A stretch of 64,000 bases of DNA from Brugia malayi. Lineage: Eukaryota > Nematoda > Chromadorea > Rhabditida > Onchocercidae. The notes under the pieces are model-generated. The model saw only the letters and a list, made by a program, of their open reading frames with translations, had not been told where the DNA came from and ran no database searches. The stretch lies in assembly GCF_000002995.4 (NCBI RefSeq), contig NW_025062477.1:11886696-11950695 (forward strand). The letters are read 5' to 3'. Each line of letters starts with the position of its first letter. The first letter of the stretch is position 1. Below are positions 14,479 to 26,327 of the stretch, piece after piece. Both the position numbers and the translations under genes were made by a program.

Positions 14479-17037
14479 TTATGGCTGTGATTCGGACATA
14501 ATCCTAGCACAAATACTCACACATGATCGTTTAATTTCACGTAATGCTTCTTGATGCTCTTTTGGTGACATATCAGCTGTAAGATGATCAATGCATTGAA
14601 ATAGAGCAGCATTTGGACTTCTTTCTTTTTCTGTTTCTTGCTCCTTTTGCTTTTGAAATGCATTACTGATAAATTCTTGAATTGTTTCCAAACTACTTGC
14701 AATTCTTTTCTCTAATGCTGTTGGACCATCTGGAACATTCTGACGTGGTCGTTTTCGTGCCATGAGATCTATAATTAAAATAATATTACATATTTATATC
14801 ACATATACAAATTTATAAATACAATCTTAATTTATCAACATATCAATATATATGTTTATGCTTACAGCAATCAATGATTTTTATTGCTCATAAAAACAAA
14901 AAAACAAAAAAAAAAAAAACATAATTAATATAAATTAAATTAAAAAAACTTCCAGAAATTATTAGATACCTTTTACAGATAATGAAGAAATTGAAATAGG
15001 AACACAATGTGCCGATGAAGCACCATTTCCATTAGAGAAATTACAATTTCCATTTAACAATCCATCATCGGTACTAGTACCATCAATTGCATTAATATCA
15101 TTTTGTTGTTGCGCATATGGTGATGAAGAACCTCCAGGTGAATCCATATTTGCAAATAAAGACATATTATTATCCGTTTGATTAGCATTACCAAATAAAG
15201 CTGGAAATTCCCATTCGCTATCCTCTTTTTTCATATTTCCAAGAAGCGAATTTGTTGCTACCACGTCTGCTCTAAAAAAAAAAAAAATAATAATAAAATA
15301 AAAATAAAAAAAATTTGCGAATGCTTTCAATTCACAAATATGTCCAATTCAAATTATAACAATGTTTTGAATCTAATACATGTAATATTATATCTAAATT
15401 CTTATTGATTTTTATTCTCATTTATATTTAGTTAATCAAAAATATAATCATGCCAAAATGATCACAGATAGATCAATCAGCAAAAAAAAAAAAAAAAAAA
15501 GAAAAAAAGATCAAAATTATAAGCTAGTAAGAGCATGATGATAATATTCGAAAAAAAAAAAAAAAAAAAAAACCTATATAGCAAAATTTCATTCAAACAG
15601 AAATTTCTGAAAAGCAAAAACGTATTAAAAAGTTAGATTTTCAGAAAAAAGAAAATATTTTTGTCGATCATCTAATACAAATATTAAATTAAACTTAAAA
15701 GGAAAAAAAAAGGGAGGAAAAAGCATCGATGTATTATCCATATATCCATATTTCAGGACTATTTAAATAACTTTTTTTACAAGAATTCTCCATAATTTCT
15801 GGCTCGAGTTTATTTGTCGCACTAATCACTTCTCTCCCATGCAACCAAAAGCAACATTAATTCCACTATTTTTTTCCTACATTATCACGGGTAGAAGCGA
15901 AATTATACTAATTATCTGACTAATTATCTCTTTATCATTTATCATCAATCACTATTTATGGAATATTTAAGGATTTTAATTAGCTTCTTTTCTTTGATTA
16001 AGAAGAAATTCTTGACATTCCTGATTAGAAATTATTTGTCATCTCACTTCTCTGTCTTTTAACTAAAAACAATGTTATATTTAGTCCATATTTTTGTAAT
16101 ATTTGTTTTTCATTATCATTACGGATAAAAACGAAATCACATGATTATCTATTTATCATTTATCATCAATATATTATCTGTGCAATATTTGACGACTTAC
16201 TTATCTTTTACCCTAATTACAAGAATAATTTCCTGATTATTTACTCATATTCCTAGATCATAAAATAAATGCTCTTACGATTGTGGAGGTACAGCATTAA
16301 GAAATTCATCAAGAAATTGCATTTCTGCAGTAAACATAAATGCTGGACCAAATTGTCCTGAGGTTCGATATCGTTGTACCAAACTTTTCCATCGATCTCT
16401 TGATTTTGTTACCGATACTAAAATGTAATTTTCCTTTGCAAATCTTTACACTTCATATAAACCAATCATTATTACTGCTTGTAATTTCATCAATTAATAT
16501 CAAATTATTAAATAATATGGAGTTAATGAAGCACACAACAACAACAAAAATAGTTGAAATATTTACGGAAAAACATTGAAAAGTGTAAAGGAACAGAGCA
16601 AAAAATTAGATTAATTTTAGACCGATAAACACTTTTAATCACAAAACGTCTATAAATATTTGAAATAATTCTTTAAATTGGAAAAATTTTTGTAGTGTAA
16701 CAAAAAGTAACTAAAGAAGAGAAAAAAAAACCTTTTTAAAGTTTAAAGAAAAAGAAAAGTCAAAATATTGAAATATTCTTGTGAATATTTTCAAATATTT
16801 TTTATTTGACAAAAAGAAAAAAAAAAAAGATAGATGTACAAAAAAAAAATGAAATGATTTTATAATTTTTATACCTTCATTTGGTGAGAATCCACGTTTG
16901 AATAATGTCTCACTAACAAGTTTCCATGCCTCATTACGCTTTCGTACATTTCGAAAATCCGGATGTGCTCGATCATAGAGTACCGGTAATTGACGAACAG
17001 CTTCAATTAAACTTCGATAGTACGAATCAGATACCAT
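14479..17037 (-). CDS. MADF-BESS-like transcription factor
   Basis: A MADF-domain protein (Myb/SANT-related DNA binding), probably a nuclear regulator. Exons in reading order on the minus strand: 17037-16875, 16417-16279, 15271-14970, 14768-14479; phases agree and give 297 residues. The MADF domain spans about residues 8-95: an N-terminal SLIEAVRQLPVLYD block, then RKRNEAWKLVSE, then RDRWKSLVQRYRT across the first intron. Residues 101-201 are Asn/Ser/Gly-rich and probably disordered. A basic stretch (MARKRPRQ) begins exon 4. Residues 257-290 (LFQCIDHLTADMSPKEHQ onward) resemble a BESS motif, often paired with MADF in insects and nematodes. The ATG directly follows a TTTTACAG acceptor, so the leader is either trans-spliced or carried on an upstream non-coding exon. 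MADF is confident; BESS is moderate. No ortholog name is offered. Confidence 0.85.
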
Positions 17038-17529
17038 CTGTAAAATATAAATTTTATGAATTATAACAAACATTTAGTTTTCATTTAATCAATAAGTGCT
17101 TACCAAATTTCCATTTGTGATTTTCTCATTTTTAAATGCTTTAAATATTTGCTAAACAAAATATCATATTTCAATCTCTTATACATACTACATTACTGAT
17201 TAATTTCAATTAAATACAATTATTTGTTATCCTTCTATCTTTTAGTTTCCTCTTTTTAGCATTCCATGTATAAAAGAACAAATATGATAAACAAATATGC
17301 ATTTTTAAATTTATAAATTGTTATCTTTTGAAATTTAATATTTGGTATAATCAATATTAGCTACTAACCTAACCCGTAATGATATACGCCGTATCCTGTA
17401 AAGATGATAAAGAAGTAGAGTAATCAAGAAGTTATTTGTAACTTCTGGTAACTACAAACTTCCTTCCAGGTGTAATTTAAAGAGTTTAAAGATGTAAATG
17501 AGGTATGACTGATAATTTTACCTCAGTTT

Positions 17530-18400
17530 ACCTTAATAAATGAATTAAGTTGGGAAATTTGTCTGAGCAAAATTTGAGAACGAAGAACGGTGCTGCTGGT
17601 TGTGCAGGTGATGAGGTGATGTGGTGGTGTGGTGGTGGCAGGGGTATGAGTGGGGGAGTAGAAGGAGATGTAGTAGTAGTAGTGGTGTGGCGGTGCGGTA
17701 CGAGAGCTGCTACTAGGCGATGTGGAGAGAATGGAGTCGATCGGGAGAGGGCGGGGGGTTGATCGGTGCTCGGGTTAAGATTGGGGTAGCAAGACGGGCA
17801 CTCCCCTCTCCCCTCGGGCAGACATACCATTGCCTAAGCATCCCACCTCTCCTCCCCACCTCGATATCGACCATTCTTTTTGGCAAGGCCGTATTGCTGC
17901 TTGCCTGCTCCTTGTGCTATTGTTGTTGTTGACGAGAGAAGAGGAAGAGGGAATGTGCCCGGAATGACAGTTTTCTCCTCGATGTATTTGGACCGGTGTG
18001 AAAATCGATGGGTAACGGGAAAAGGGGCAGTTGCTATCGAGAATTCCTCTCTTTCTCCTTCTCCCTCTCTCCTCTTTCTTATTCTTTGATTATATTTTCT
18101 TCTCGTTCTTTCTCCCTATCCTTCTCCCTCTCTCTCTCTCGTTTATTCCCGGCAGAAAATAATATCCATAAAAGATTCCGGAAAAAAGAAAGAGTTAACG
18201 GTAGAGAAATAAAGCAAAGACACTGTGAATTCTCGGAATAGATACATTTGCTACAGTCAGTGAGCAGTCACTCAGTCATTGTCATTTGTCACCCGTCATG
18301 TTGTCATTGTCTCTCTAATCTGAAAAATGTTTGAGAGGGAGGGTGAGAGAGAGGGAGAGAAAGAGAGAGGGAGAGGGGGAAGTGTAATAACCGATAAAAG
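17530..18400. promoter_or_regulatory. G-rich / polypurine upstream block
   Basis: A sharp compositional island in otherwise AT-rich DNA, about 0.5-1.4 kb upstream of the MADF gene start. On the plus strand, 17590-17790 is rich in GGTGG and GGGG clusters. At 18045-18150 there is a long pyrimidine tract, and at 18328-18380 a purine (GA/GGGAGA) tract. At 18255-18320 the tetranucleotide GTCA recurs many times. Antisense and sense open frames here look compositional. The likely role is promoter or 5' regulatory DNA for the MADF gene, an inference from position and composition only. Confidence 0.4.
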
Positions 18401-21400
18401 CGGTATATCTCGGACAACATCTCTCGATGTGATGGTCCCTTTTATTTGAGAGAGTTGGGGAAAATCTCTTTTTTCATTTTTTTTTTTTCTCTCCGATTAT
18501 TTTTTAAAAAATAATTCATCCATATGAAGTGTTAATGATGGAAGAGATGAAATAACGTTAAGAAATAAGTTACAATGAATTTAACCAAATAATCGATTAT
18601 TCAAAAGAAAAAAAGTACCGAGAAATCTCAGAGCAGAAAAAATAAAAGTAAGTTGAAATAATATTAATCACTAAAAAATTCATTTTCCTATACAATGTTC
18701 AAAATTTCTACAAGTAAAAAATTTATGGAAATTTTAAATTTAATCCAGATAAATTTATTTGGATGTATAGGAAATGAATCCGCGAAATACTTCTCAATAT
18801 TTGAAATATTTATTTGATATTAATCGAATATAATTAATTAATTAACTAATGCTTTATTGATTATGTGATCTGTTCACTATCAAATATTTTCAGTACTAAA
18901 ATTGATACCGAAAAGTAATTTATGAATTGATATGTAAATTAATCGCTTTATTGATTGATTGATTTGTTTTTAGTATTAAATATTTTAAAACACATAATAA
19001 GAAATTTTTATTTGTTTGTAAGCAAAAAAAGAAAAAATTCCTATTGAATTCCGAAAAATATTTCAAAAATATGTTTTGAAAAACTTTTTTTAATAAGAAA
19101 TCAATTTTAGAAAAAAAGAAAATGTGATAAAAATCTAACAAAATTTTTTGAAATTATCAAAAAAAAAGATTTTTTTTAAATTTAAATCTATATAACCTTG
19201 CATTTGCTTCATTTTTATTTCTCTTTTCTTTTTTTCTTTCAATCTCTAAACGGTACAAAAATGGAGGGAAGGTAAATGAAAGAAAGAATTTTTTTTTTTT
19301 TTTTAAATTAAAAAAAAATTTTTTTTAACTTTAATTTTTAAAATTAACAAAAATTACTCAAAATAAATATTTAATTAATTTTGTAATAATTATTTAAAGA
19401 AATAAAAATATGTAAGGAATTGGCTTAATAATTTTTTATTCAAAAAAAAAAAAAGCAAAAATAAAATGAAATAGCTTTAAAAAAGTCATTTTTTAAAATT
19501 TATTTCTTTTATAAGTTGAAGAAAAGTTTGAAATGGTAAATTAATGATAGTATAACAGTACAAAACTTTCTGAATAATTTATTGAAGAAAAAATTTTTAA
19601 TTATCGTAATTTAAATTATTTTTACAAAGTATTTATTAACTTATTACTTGTCAAAATAATACAATAAATAATTCAGTTACTATTAAAAAAATAAATTATA
19701 TTTATTAATAATGATCGAATGAATGTGAAAATATTATGTAACATAACATATGAGCATAGTATAAAATTAAAAAATGCAATTAAGAACATAAAAACAAAAT
19801 AAAATTAAAAAGTATAAATTATTCAATTTATGATAAGGAAAGAAAGAAAAAATTATTCGCTGAAAAATGTAATCATATTTACTATTTGAAACGGTTAATT
19901 AATTAATTAATTAATTAGTTAATTAATTGTTTAATTGGATAATTACAAGAAATTCACTTTCCCTATTTTTTAAATCTTAATTGTAAAAATTATTTATTAA
20001 TTTAACAATACCTTAAAATTTATATTATCCACTATTTTTTTTCCTTATTCTTTCAATACACAATAAAATATATCATTTTTTGTTGAATGAGGAATATTTC
20101 ATTTAATTGTCGATTTATTTGAAATAATATATAAAAATTTATTGTGCAATGTTATATTGTACAAATAAAAATAGAATTTTTTTTTTTTAACAATGATTTT
20201 ATTCAAAAATTTTTTAAACAAATTAAATTGAAAACAGAAAAAAGATAGAATTTTGAGATAATATAACAATTTAAAAATTCATTTTTTGATTGAACAAATT
20301 TTATAAAATAGAATAAATAGAAAAAAATTAATAGAATAAATCAAATAATATTGCAAACACTGTTATACGAAATTTGCATATGAAAAAGATTTCCAATAAT
20401 TATACTAATTGTAAATTTAATTATTAAACTGAAAACTCATTAATTTGTTTCACTAACAAATTGTTTTTATTATTTTTTTTATTTTTTATTAACAAATTTT
20501 TTTACTAATTTTTTATAATTTATGAAATCCATTAATAAATTTCTAATGATTGACAATTAATGAACTTTTCACTTTCTTTTAACTTTTAACTATTAAATTA
20601 ATTAATATTTTAAAATTAATTTTCGGTGTTTTTTTTTCGTTTTTTATTTATTTTATTATACTTTTTTTTTGTTTGTTTTTTTAGAAGAAAATAACAATGA
20701 AAATTTGCATTGGTATCCATTTTACTTTTCTTTTTTTTTTTTTTTTTTTTGATTTCAATTTGTTTTACATAATTCATTTCATTTAGAAAAAAAAAAAATA
20801 AAAGAAAAAGAAAAAAAAAAAGTAAAAAAAAAACTTGACATTTTATTTTATTGATACATAGGAAATCATAGAAATGAATTAATTATAAGATGAAATTTAA
20901 ATAATTTAAACATAAATTTACTCAACTAAATATTATTATGGGTAAATATTTCTCAAAACATTTCTTTTTCTCTGGTAAATATTCCGGAGAAAAAAATTCT
21001 TTTCTCGATAATTTTGAACCAAAAAAAAAACAACTATCATTTAAATGATGGACAAAATAATTTCATAGAATACACATCAGATGTTCATAATTAAATTTTT
21101 ACACCGCTTCTATTTTCCTCAGCAAATACATTCGTTAACGTAACGGTTAGTCCCTCATTACATTCTATTGGTCATTTTTGTCATTATACGGTCCCTTTCA
21201 CATTCTATTTTTGTACGATTATTTTGCTCTTCTTTTATTGTACATTTTTTTCTTTTTTTCATTCACATTAATATAAATTCATTCCTCTTTTCATTTTTGT
21301 TTTTCTTTCCTTTTTCATCATTCAATATATTGTTTACGTCACATTGATTGATATTATCAGACCAAATATTTCTATTCAAATTTCAATTTATCAAAGAATG

Positions 21401-23010
21401 TTTTTTTTTTTTTTTTTTTCCTGGATTTATTTTCAAATACATTTGCTGTTACATAATTTTGTATTATCTAATGTTACCTTATCATTGATTGTGAAGTATT
21501 TTGCTTTTGTAATACTTTAACCATTTAAAAAATTTTTCATTTTTATTAAATATTTTATGTTTTCCCTCTCTTTCCCTTCCTCTCCTTATGCATAAAATAA
21601 ACAAATAATAAAGGTTAGCTAGCTATTTTATTTATACCAAAAATGGTCGTCATTTCTTATGATAAATAGCATTTAACCTTTCTTTTTATTTTTTATTTTT
21701 CTAATCAAATGTTGCTTAGATAATATCTATATATTTATATTTCTTGCATGTAAAAAGTTGAAATCGTGATTTTCTTTTTTTTTTTCTAATTTTAATTCAT
21801 ATTCATACTGCTTTTTTTGTTTTTTTGTTTTTTTTTTTGTAAAAGAAAAAAAAAAACAAATACTGAATTTTTTTTATTTATTTCAGTTCATCAATAATAA
21901 CAAAAATAAACAGCATAACAACAAATACAAAGGAAATGCAATATTATTAATAGATATTGATAATAATACAATATATTAATAATCATTAATAAGGTATCAC
22001 TTTCTTGGCTCACTTTTTCTTTCTTCTTTTCTCGCTAAACAATATTTTTATTTATTTAAATACGAATATAAAATAATGAAATATTATATTAAATGAAGAT
22101 ACTTAAAGGATAAGCATGATTCATTTGCATTTGTGGCTCTTTCTGTTTTTGAAGAGCCGTTGGGTTCCCTTTTTTTTGCTGTTGTTTTTTTAGGCACTTT
22201 TAAATATGTGAGCAAATTAATTGAAAAAATTAGTAATGAATGATATCATGCAAAATTCGATGTTATTTCATGTTAAATGATGTAAAATTATACATTTTTA
22301 AATGCTTATTATTACTACAAAAACAAAAAAAAAAAAACAAAGATATTTCAAACATTAATATTAATTAATTTTTCTTTTTTACATATATACATATAAATTT
22401 TGAGGAATAACAATAAAATCTAAAATTTTAGAGTACTAAACAAAAAAAAAAAAAAATGAAATTACATCATTTTATAAATGTAACAACAACGAATGATGAC
22501 GATATCAAGACATTACATAAAGTGAAACTATTCGATTGAGACTTTTTATAGTCATTTGAGAAGTGGGTGGGCGGATGGAGATTTGTTGATTGAAAGGTCA
22601 GCAATCAGTTAAGGTCAATAAGTAAGTTAGTTAAAGAGTGAGAGAGGGAGAGAAAAAGAAAGGAAAGAGGTAAAGAAGCAAAGAAAGTGTAATATATTAT
22701 GAAAAATAGATAATGATTTAATCTATAGGTGAGGTAGAAAATGCTTCACATCAGTAATGGATATAACCTTTGACCAATAGTAATAATAGTATAGGTAGTA
22801 GTAACTTTGTAGGACAGAAAAATAAATATAATAAGGTAATATTTTTAATTTTAATCTAATTCATTTTTAATATTTAATTACTTTCAATTACTTTTCTAAA
22901 AAAAAAAAAAAAAAAAAACAAACAAAACTTTTTGTTTCCTTTTCATAAATTAGTAATTTTAATTATATGCATAAAATAATAAACAATTATTATCATTTAT
23001 ACTTCATTTT
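18401..23010. other. AT-rich intergenic region
   Basis: About 4.6 kb with no coding signal on either strand. It is made of homopolymers, TTAA/TAATTA-rich stretches (a TTAA-type run at about 19895-19930) and simple repeats. A slightly more complex patch at 22550-22810 has a GA-rich tract and ACCTTTGACCAAT (a DR1-like sequence in reverse); it could be upstream control DNA of the H2B-like gene. Confidence 0.5.
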
Positions 23011-23020
23011 TCTTTTTTTC

Positions 23021-23022
23021 AG
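23021..23022 (+). promoter_or_regulatory. Trans-splice acceptor of H2B-like gene
   Basis: A strong nematode-type acceptor (T-rich run ending TTTTTTTCAG) lies 25 bases before the ATG of the H2B-like gene. An in-frame TAG at 23030-23032, between acceptor and ATG, shows that coding does not extend upstream in this frame. This is the arrangement expected for a spliced-leader site. Confidence 0.55.
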
Positions 23023-23047
23023 TAATTATTAGTTACTGTATGTGAAA

Positions 23048-23425
23048 ATGAAACGAAAATTACGACAAAAGAAGAGGAAGAGACGTTTTTCAAGAAAACA
23101 ACAAAATAATCATACTTCTTCGTCCACTCTATCATTATCACGATCACGATCACAATCATCATCGTATGTACGATTATCAAAATCATATTCATCAAAAATT
23201 TTTGCTGCTTTACGATCACTTGATCGTGCAAGCGTTATGCAAGCTCAACAGTTAATGACTCATTTTATCAATGGAATATTTCAACGATCAGCTAATGATG
23301 CAATAAATATAAGTTATAATCAACAATATCCTTCATCCCCTCTATATTATTTATTTAACATACGATTAACTCATAATCAAACAATTGGTCGAGTTATAGC
23401 TACTAATCAACCACCATATTATTAA
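23048..23425 (+). CDS. Divergent H2B-like histone
   Basis: Single-exon 125-residue protein that I read as a highly diverged histone H2B. The N-terminus is very basic (MKRKLRQKKRKRRFSRK), followed by a Ser/Arg stretch. Residues from about 44 match the H2B fold in order: KSYSSKIFAALRSL for the H2B helix-1 KESYSxYIYxVLKQV, then a loop two residues shorter than H2B's HPDTG, then QQLMTHFINGIFQRSANDA for helix 2 ([18 protein letters not shown]). After YN comes a decayed region with IRL where H2B has VRL, and the H2B C-terminal helix ([16 protein letters not shown]) is replaced by IATNQPPYY. Codons are AT-rich, unlike the neighbouring canonical H2B. The start is the first ATG after an acceptor and an in-frame stop. 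It could be a germline H2B variant or a young pseudogene; the intact frame and patterned substitutions favour a gene. The assignment rests on by-eye alignment. Confidence 0.7.
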   Translation: MKRKLRQKKRKRRFSRKQQNNHTSSSTLSLSRSRSQSSSYVRLSKSYSSKIFAALRSLDRASVMQAQQLMTHFINGIFQRSANDAINISYNQQYPSSPLYYLFNIRLTHNQTIGRVIATNQPPYY

Positions 23426-23602
23426 TTAAATAATTCATTTAATTCAATAACCATCATTTTAGTATTATCAAAATTCTATATTATCATTCCTATTTCTGAA
23501 TATATTTGATTGCTCTTGTTGTTACGCCATATACTTATATTCTTTTGCTTTTTTGCTGAATATTTCCACTCCAATTATCACTTGTTGAACGATTAGACTA
23601 AG

Positions 23603-23911
23603 GATACCGATATACTCGATAGAACTGCTCATTAACTTCACAAAATTCCCTCCGTTTTCTCCACATTGCAATAAATATGTGTCAAATTGTAACTCTTCCA
23701 TATATCCGTGTTCCCATAATGAACAGCAGATAGGAAAGATTTGTCACTTCTTCACTGTACTGTATCCGTGCTCATTTGTCACCATCCCTCGACAGCAATA
23801 TCAAGTAAAGATACTAACACAAGATGTACACATAAGCGACGAACGATAATGCCGCGCTATGCTCATGTTCAGCACACTCTCCTACAATCGATTTTTGCCC
23901 TTGAGCGGGAC
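23603..23911 (+). pseudogene. Decayed histone H3
   Basis: A relic of the C-terminal two thirds of histone H3, broken by frameshifts, stops and small indels. Segments in H3 order: 23603-23633 resembles the RYQKSTELLI coding sequence (reads S-I-E-L-L-I at 23616-23633); 23690-23752 resembles KLPFQRL (reads TLPYIRV) and then, in another frame, IAQDFKTDL (reads TADRKDL); 23807-23854 reads KDTNTRCTHKRRTIMP against H3 EDTNLCAIHAKRVTIMP; 23891-23911 reads IFALERD against IRGERA. Between segments about 55 bases are inserted. The N-terminal tail is not recognisable. It lies between the H2B-like gene and the intact H2B, as expected for a histone cluster. Confidence 0.7.
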
Positions 23912-24303
23912 CGAATAATCCCCGATGCTGTGTTTTAATCTGACTACTCTTTAAGCCTGCAGCAAAATCTGACCCACGAACTTTATTCCAACAGAGCTCA
24001 TATACGTATCAAGTCAAATATTCAGCTCAAACCATCTCCAAAAATTTTATTCGCTTCAAATTAAGCACATAAAGTAAAAATAAAATTCTGACGAGCTCCC
24101 TAACCACCACCCAGTAGACAAATTGCTTGATGACTTGTTTACAGGGGAAAGGAAAAAACAATTCCAGAACTACAAAGATTCTGAAATGTTATTACAAGTT
24201 GAATTATAACAACGAAAGCGATAATTACCAAATTAAGGGACCCCGACTGCTGAGTTATTCCCAAGGAATAGATTCCTAAAGCCTTTTTTCTCCATCAAAA
24301 TTC

Positions 24304-24309
24304 TTTATT
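24304..24309 (-). terminator. Poly(A) signal of H2B
   Basis: AATAAA on the minus strand (TTTATT on plus), about 70 bases after the H2B stop. I see no histone 3' stem-loop between the stop and this signal, so the mRNA is probably polyadenylated. Confidence 0.55.
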
Positions 24310-24379
24310 CCTAACAAATCATGAGATCAGTTTCTGGAAGTTTCAGACTACACAGACACTACACATGACATGCACGGAA

Positions 24380-24942
<563 letters not shown>

Positions 24943-25480
24943 GTTAACAACACACGAGATCTAAAAGAAAAACAACACTTGCAATAACAATTAAAAAAAA
25001 GCTCGACCTGATACTTCCTCTCTTTTAATCTGCATATACAAATAATATATATATATATATACATTCTCCCACAGACTACTTTCTAGAAAACCCAACAAAC
25101 CAAACTACCCAAACCTATTTCCCAACATAAATCTCTAAATTCATTTCATTTATAAACACCTTATTTGTACCTTAGCAATGAGAAATACCCTATCCCTTCT
25201 CGTTTTTGCCTATATCACATATTTCTGCCACACAAAGGAACAATCGAGAAAGCATTGTCGTAGTGATACACGAATCACAACCACCACCGCCACCAGTCAC
25301 TCCCCAGCATTTCACCATATAACAATACGCATAATCCCCAATATCACATTAGCACCAACTCCGCACCGTTACTCTCCTACCAATGAAACCATCGTCACTA
25401 CAAAGGAAACCAACGGGACAATGGTGCAACTCATTCCTACATCCTTTTATATCATCCATCGAGCGTTGCATATCGAGAGA

Positions 25481-25513
25481 CCACGCCCACCTTATTATAG
25501 AAAGTGGGCGTGG
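25481..25513. promoter_or_regulatory. Inverted GC-box / KLF-like element
   Basis: A perfect 10-bp inverted repeat, CCACGCCCAC (25481-25490) and GTGGGCGTGG (25504-25513), with an AT-rich spacer. Each arm contains the GGGCGTGG core bound by the KLF/Sp zinc-finger family. It lies about 30 bases upstream of the H2A TATA box. Function is inferred. Confidence 0.5.
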
Positions 25514-25542
25514 CCAACAGATTGACAGCGCTCGCTGATGGG

Positions 25543-25550
25543 TATATATA
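25543..25550 (+). promoter_or_regulatory. TATA box of H2A
   Basis: TATATATA about 260 bases upstream of the H2A ATG, just downstream of the GC-box inverted repeat. The long gap to the ATG fits a 5' UTR intron or an outron removed at the acceptor ending at 25803. Confidence 0.5.
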
Positions 25551-25811
25551 GACTGCAGGAGGGGATGTGGTGCTTGTTGGATCGTTGGGTTGACGAGGTG
25601 GGTATTGTTGTGGTATTGTGTAGGGTGGACATAGAGGTTTTGAAGGGTTTCGTCCCCCGAGCGATATTTTATTGAAGGGGAGGGTAGTTAAAGGTGTTGG
25701 TTGGTTGTGGGGACTCTGGGAGTTTGGTGATTGTTGCATTGCTAATTGGTAAAACAAATTTGGTGGGATTGTTGAACTTAAATTTTGTGTTTTTTTTTTT
25801 TAGTTTTGACT

Positions 25812-26192
25812 ATGTCGGGACGTGGAAAAGGTGGTAAAGCGAAATCGTCTGGAAAGGCGAAAAGTCGTTCATCTCGTGCTGGTTTACAGTTCCCAGTGGG
25901 ACGAATTCATCGTTTGCTACGTAAGGGAAATTATGCGGAACGTGTTGGTGCTGGTGCCCCAGTATATCTAGCTGCTGTGTTGGAGTATTTGGCAGCGGAA
26001 GTGTTGGAGTTAGCTGGCAATGCGGCGCGTGATAATAAGAAGACGCGAATCAATCCGCGCCATTTGCAGTTGGCTGTACGCAATGATGAGGAGTTAAACA
26101 AGCTGCTGGCTGGTGTGACAATTGCGCAAGGTGGTGTATTGCCGAACATCCAAGCGGTGTTGTTGCCGAAGAAGACCGCTGAAAAAGTTTGA
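25812..26192 (+). CDS. Histone H2A
   Basis: Canonical core histone H2A, 126 residues in a single exon. It starts [10 protein letters not shown] after the Met, has the [17 protein letters not shown] helix-1 segment, the [20 protein letters not shown] helix 2, the acidic-patch residues, [20 protein letters not shown] and the [11 protein letters not shown] end. There is no C-terminal SQ motif, so it is not H2A.X, and the sequence is not H2A.Z-like. The start is fixed by the family N-terminus and lies 8 bases after a TTTTAG splice acceptor, so the leader is probably trans-spliced or has a 5' UTR intron. It is divergent from H2B, sharing its promoter region. No histone stem-loop is visible after the stop. 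Confidence 0.97.
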   Translation: MSGRGKGGKAKSSGKAKSRSSRAGLQFPVGRIHRLLRKGNYAERVGAGAPVYLAAVLEYLAAEVLELAGNAARDNKKTRINPRHLQLAVRNDEELNKLLAGVTIAQGGVLPNIQAVLLPKKTAEKV

Positions 26193-26327
26193 GTTTCCGA
26201 GGAAAATGATGTTCTGTAATAACAAGCGGTTACAAATCCTACTTTAATTTATTTGAAGTGGTGGCATGAGGAGGAACTGGTGGAATTAGCTCTTCTCTGA
26301 TGGTACATAAGAATTTTACTATTGGTT

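Larger units (their letters stand above)
24943..25811. promoter_or_regulatory. Divergent H2B/H2A promoter region
   Basis: Shared upstream DNA of the head-to-head H2B (-) and H2A (+) genes. It contains a TATATATA box at 25543-25550 oriented for H2A, an AT-repeat TATA-like tract at 25044-25061 suitable for H2B, and a GC-box-like inverted repeat at 25481-25513. Open frames crossing it lack any protein signature. The H2A side has a TTTTTTTTTAG acceptor ending at 25803, 8 bases before the ATG, so its leader is probably spliced. Confidence 0.65.

Noticed and set aside
17528..17830. 100-codon minus-strand frame rich in Pro/Thr/His
   Set aside because: Compositional by-product of the G-rich block; overlapping plus-strand frames are equally open and none resembles a protein.
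23741..23938. 65-codon plus-strand frame as an independent gene
   Set aside because: The frame is the best-preserved piece of the H3 relic, not a gene; it has no ATG start and upstream H3 parts are in other frames.
25251..25292. Short stretch resembling degenerate H4 KVLRDNIQGIT codons
   Set aside because: No collinear flanking matches; shows how easily degenerate codons give chance similarity, which also limits confidence in the H4 relic at 26328.
25178..25757. Plus and minus open frames of over 100 codons in the H2B/H2A intergenic region
   Set aside because: They overlap the TATA box and GC-box palindrome, lack codon pattern and family resemblance, and lie in promoter DNA.
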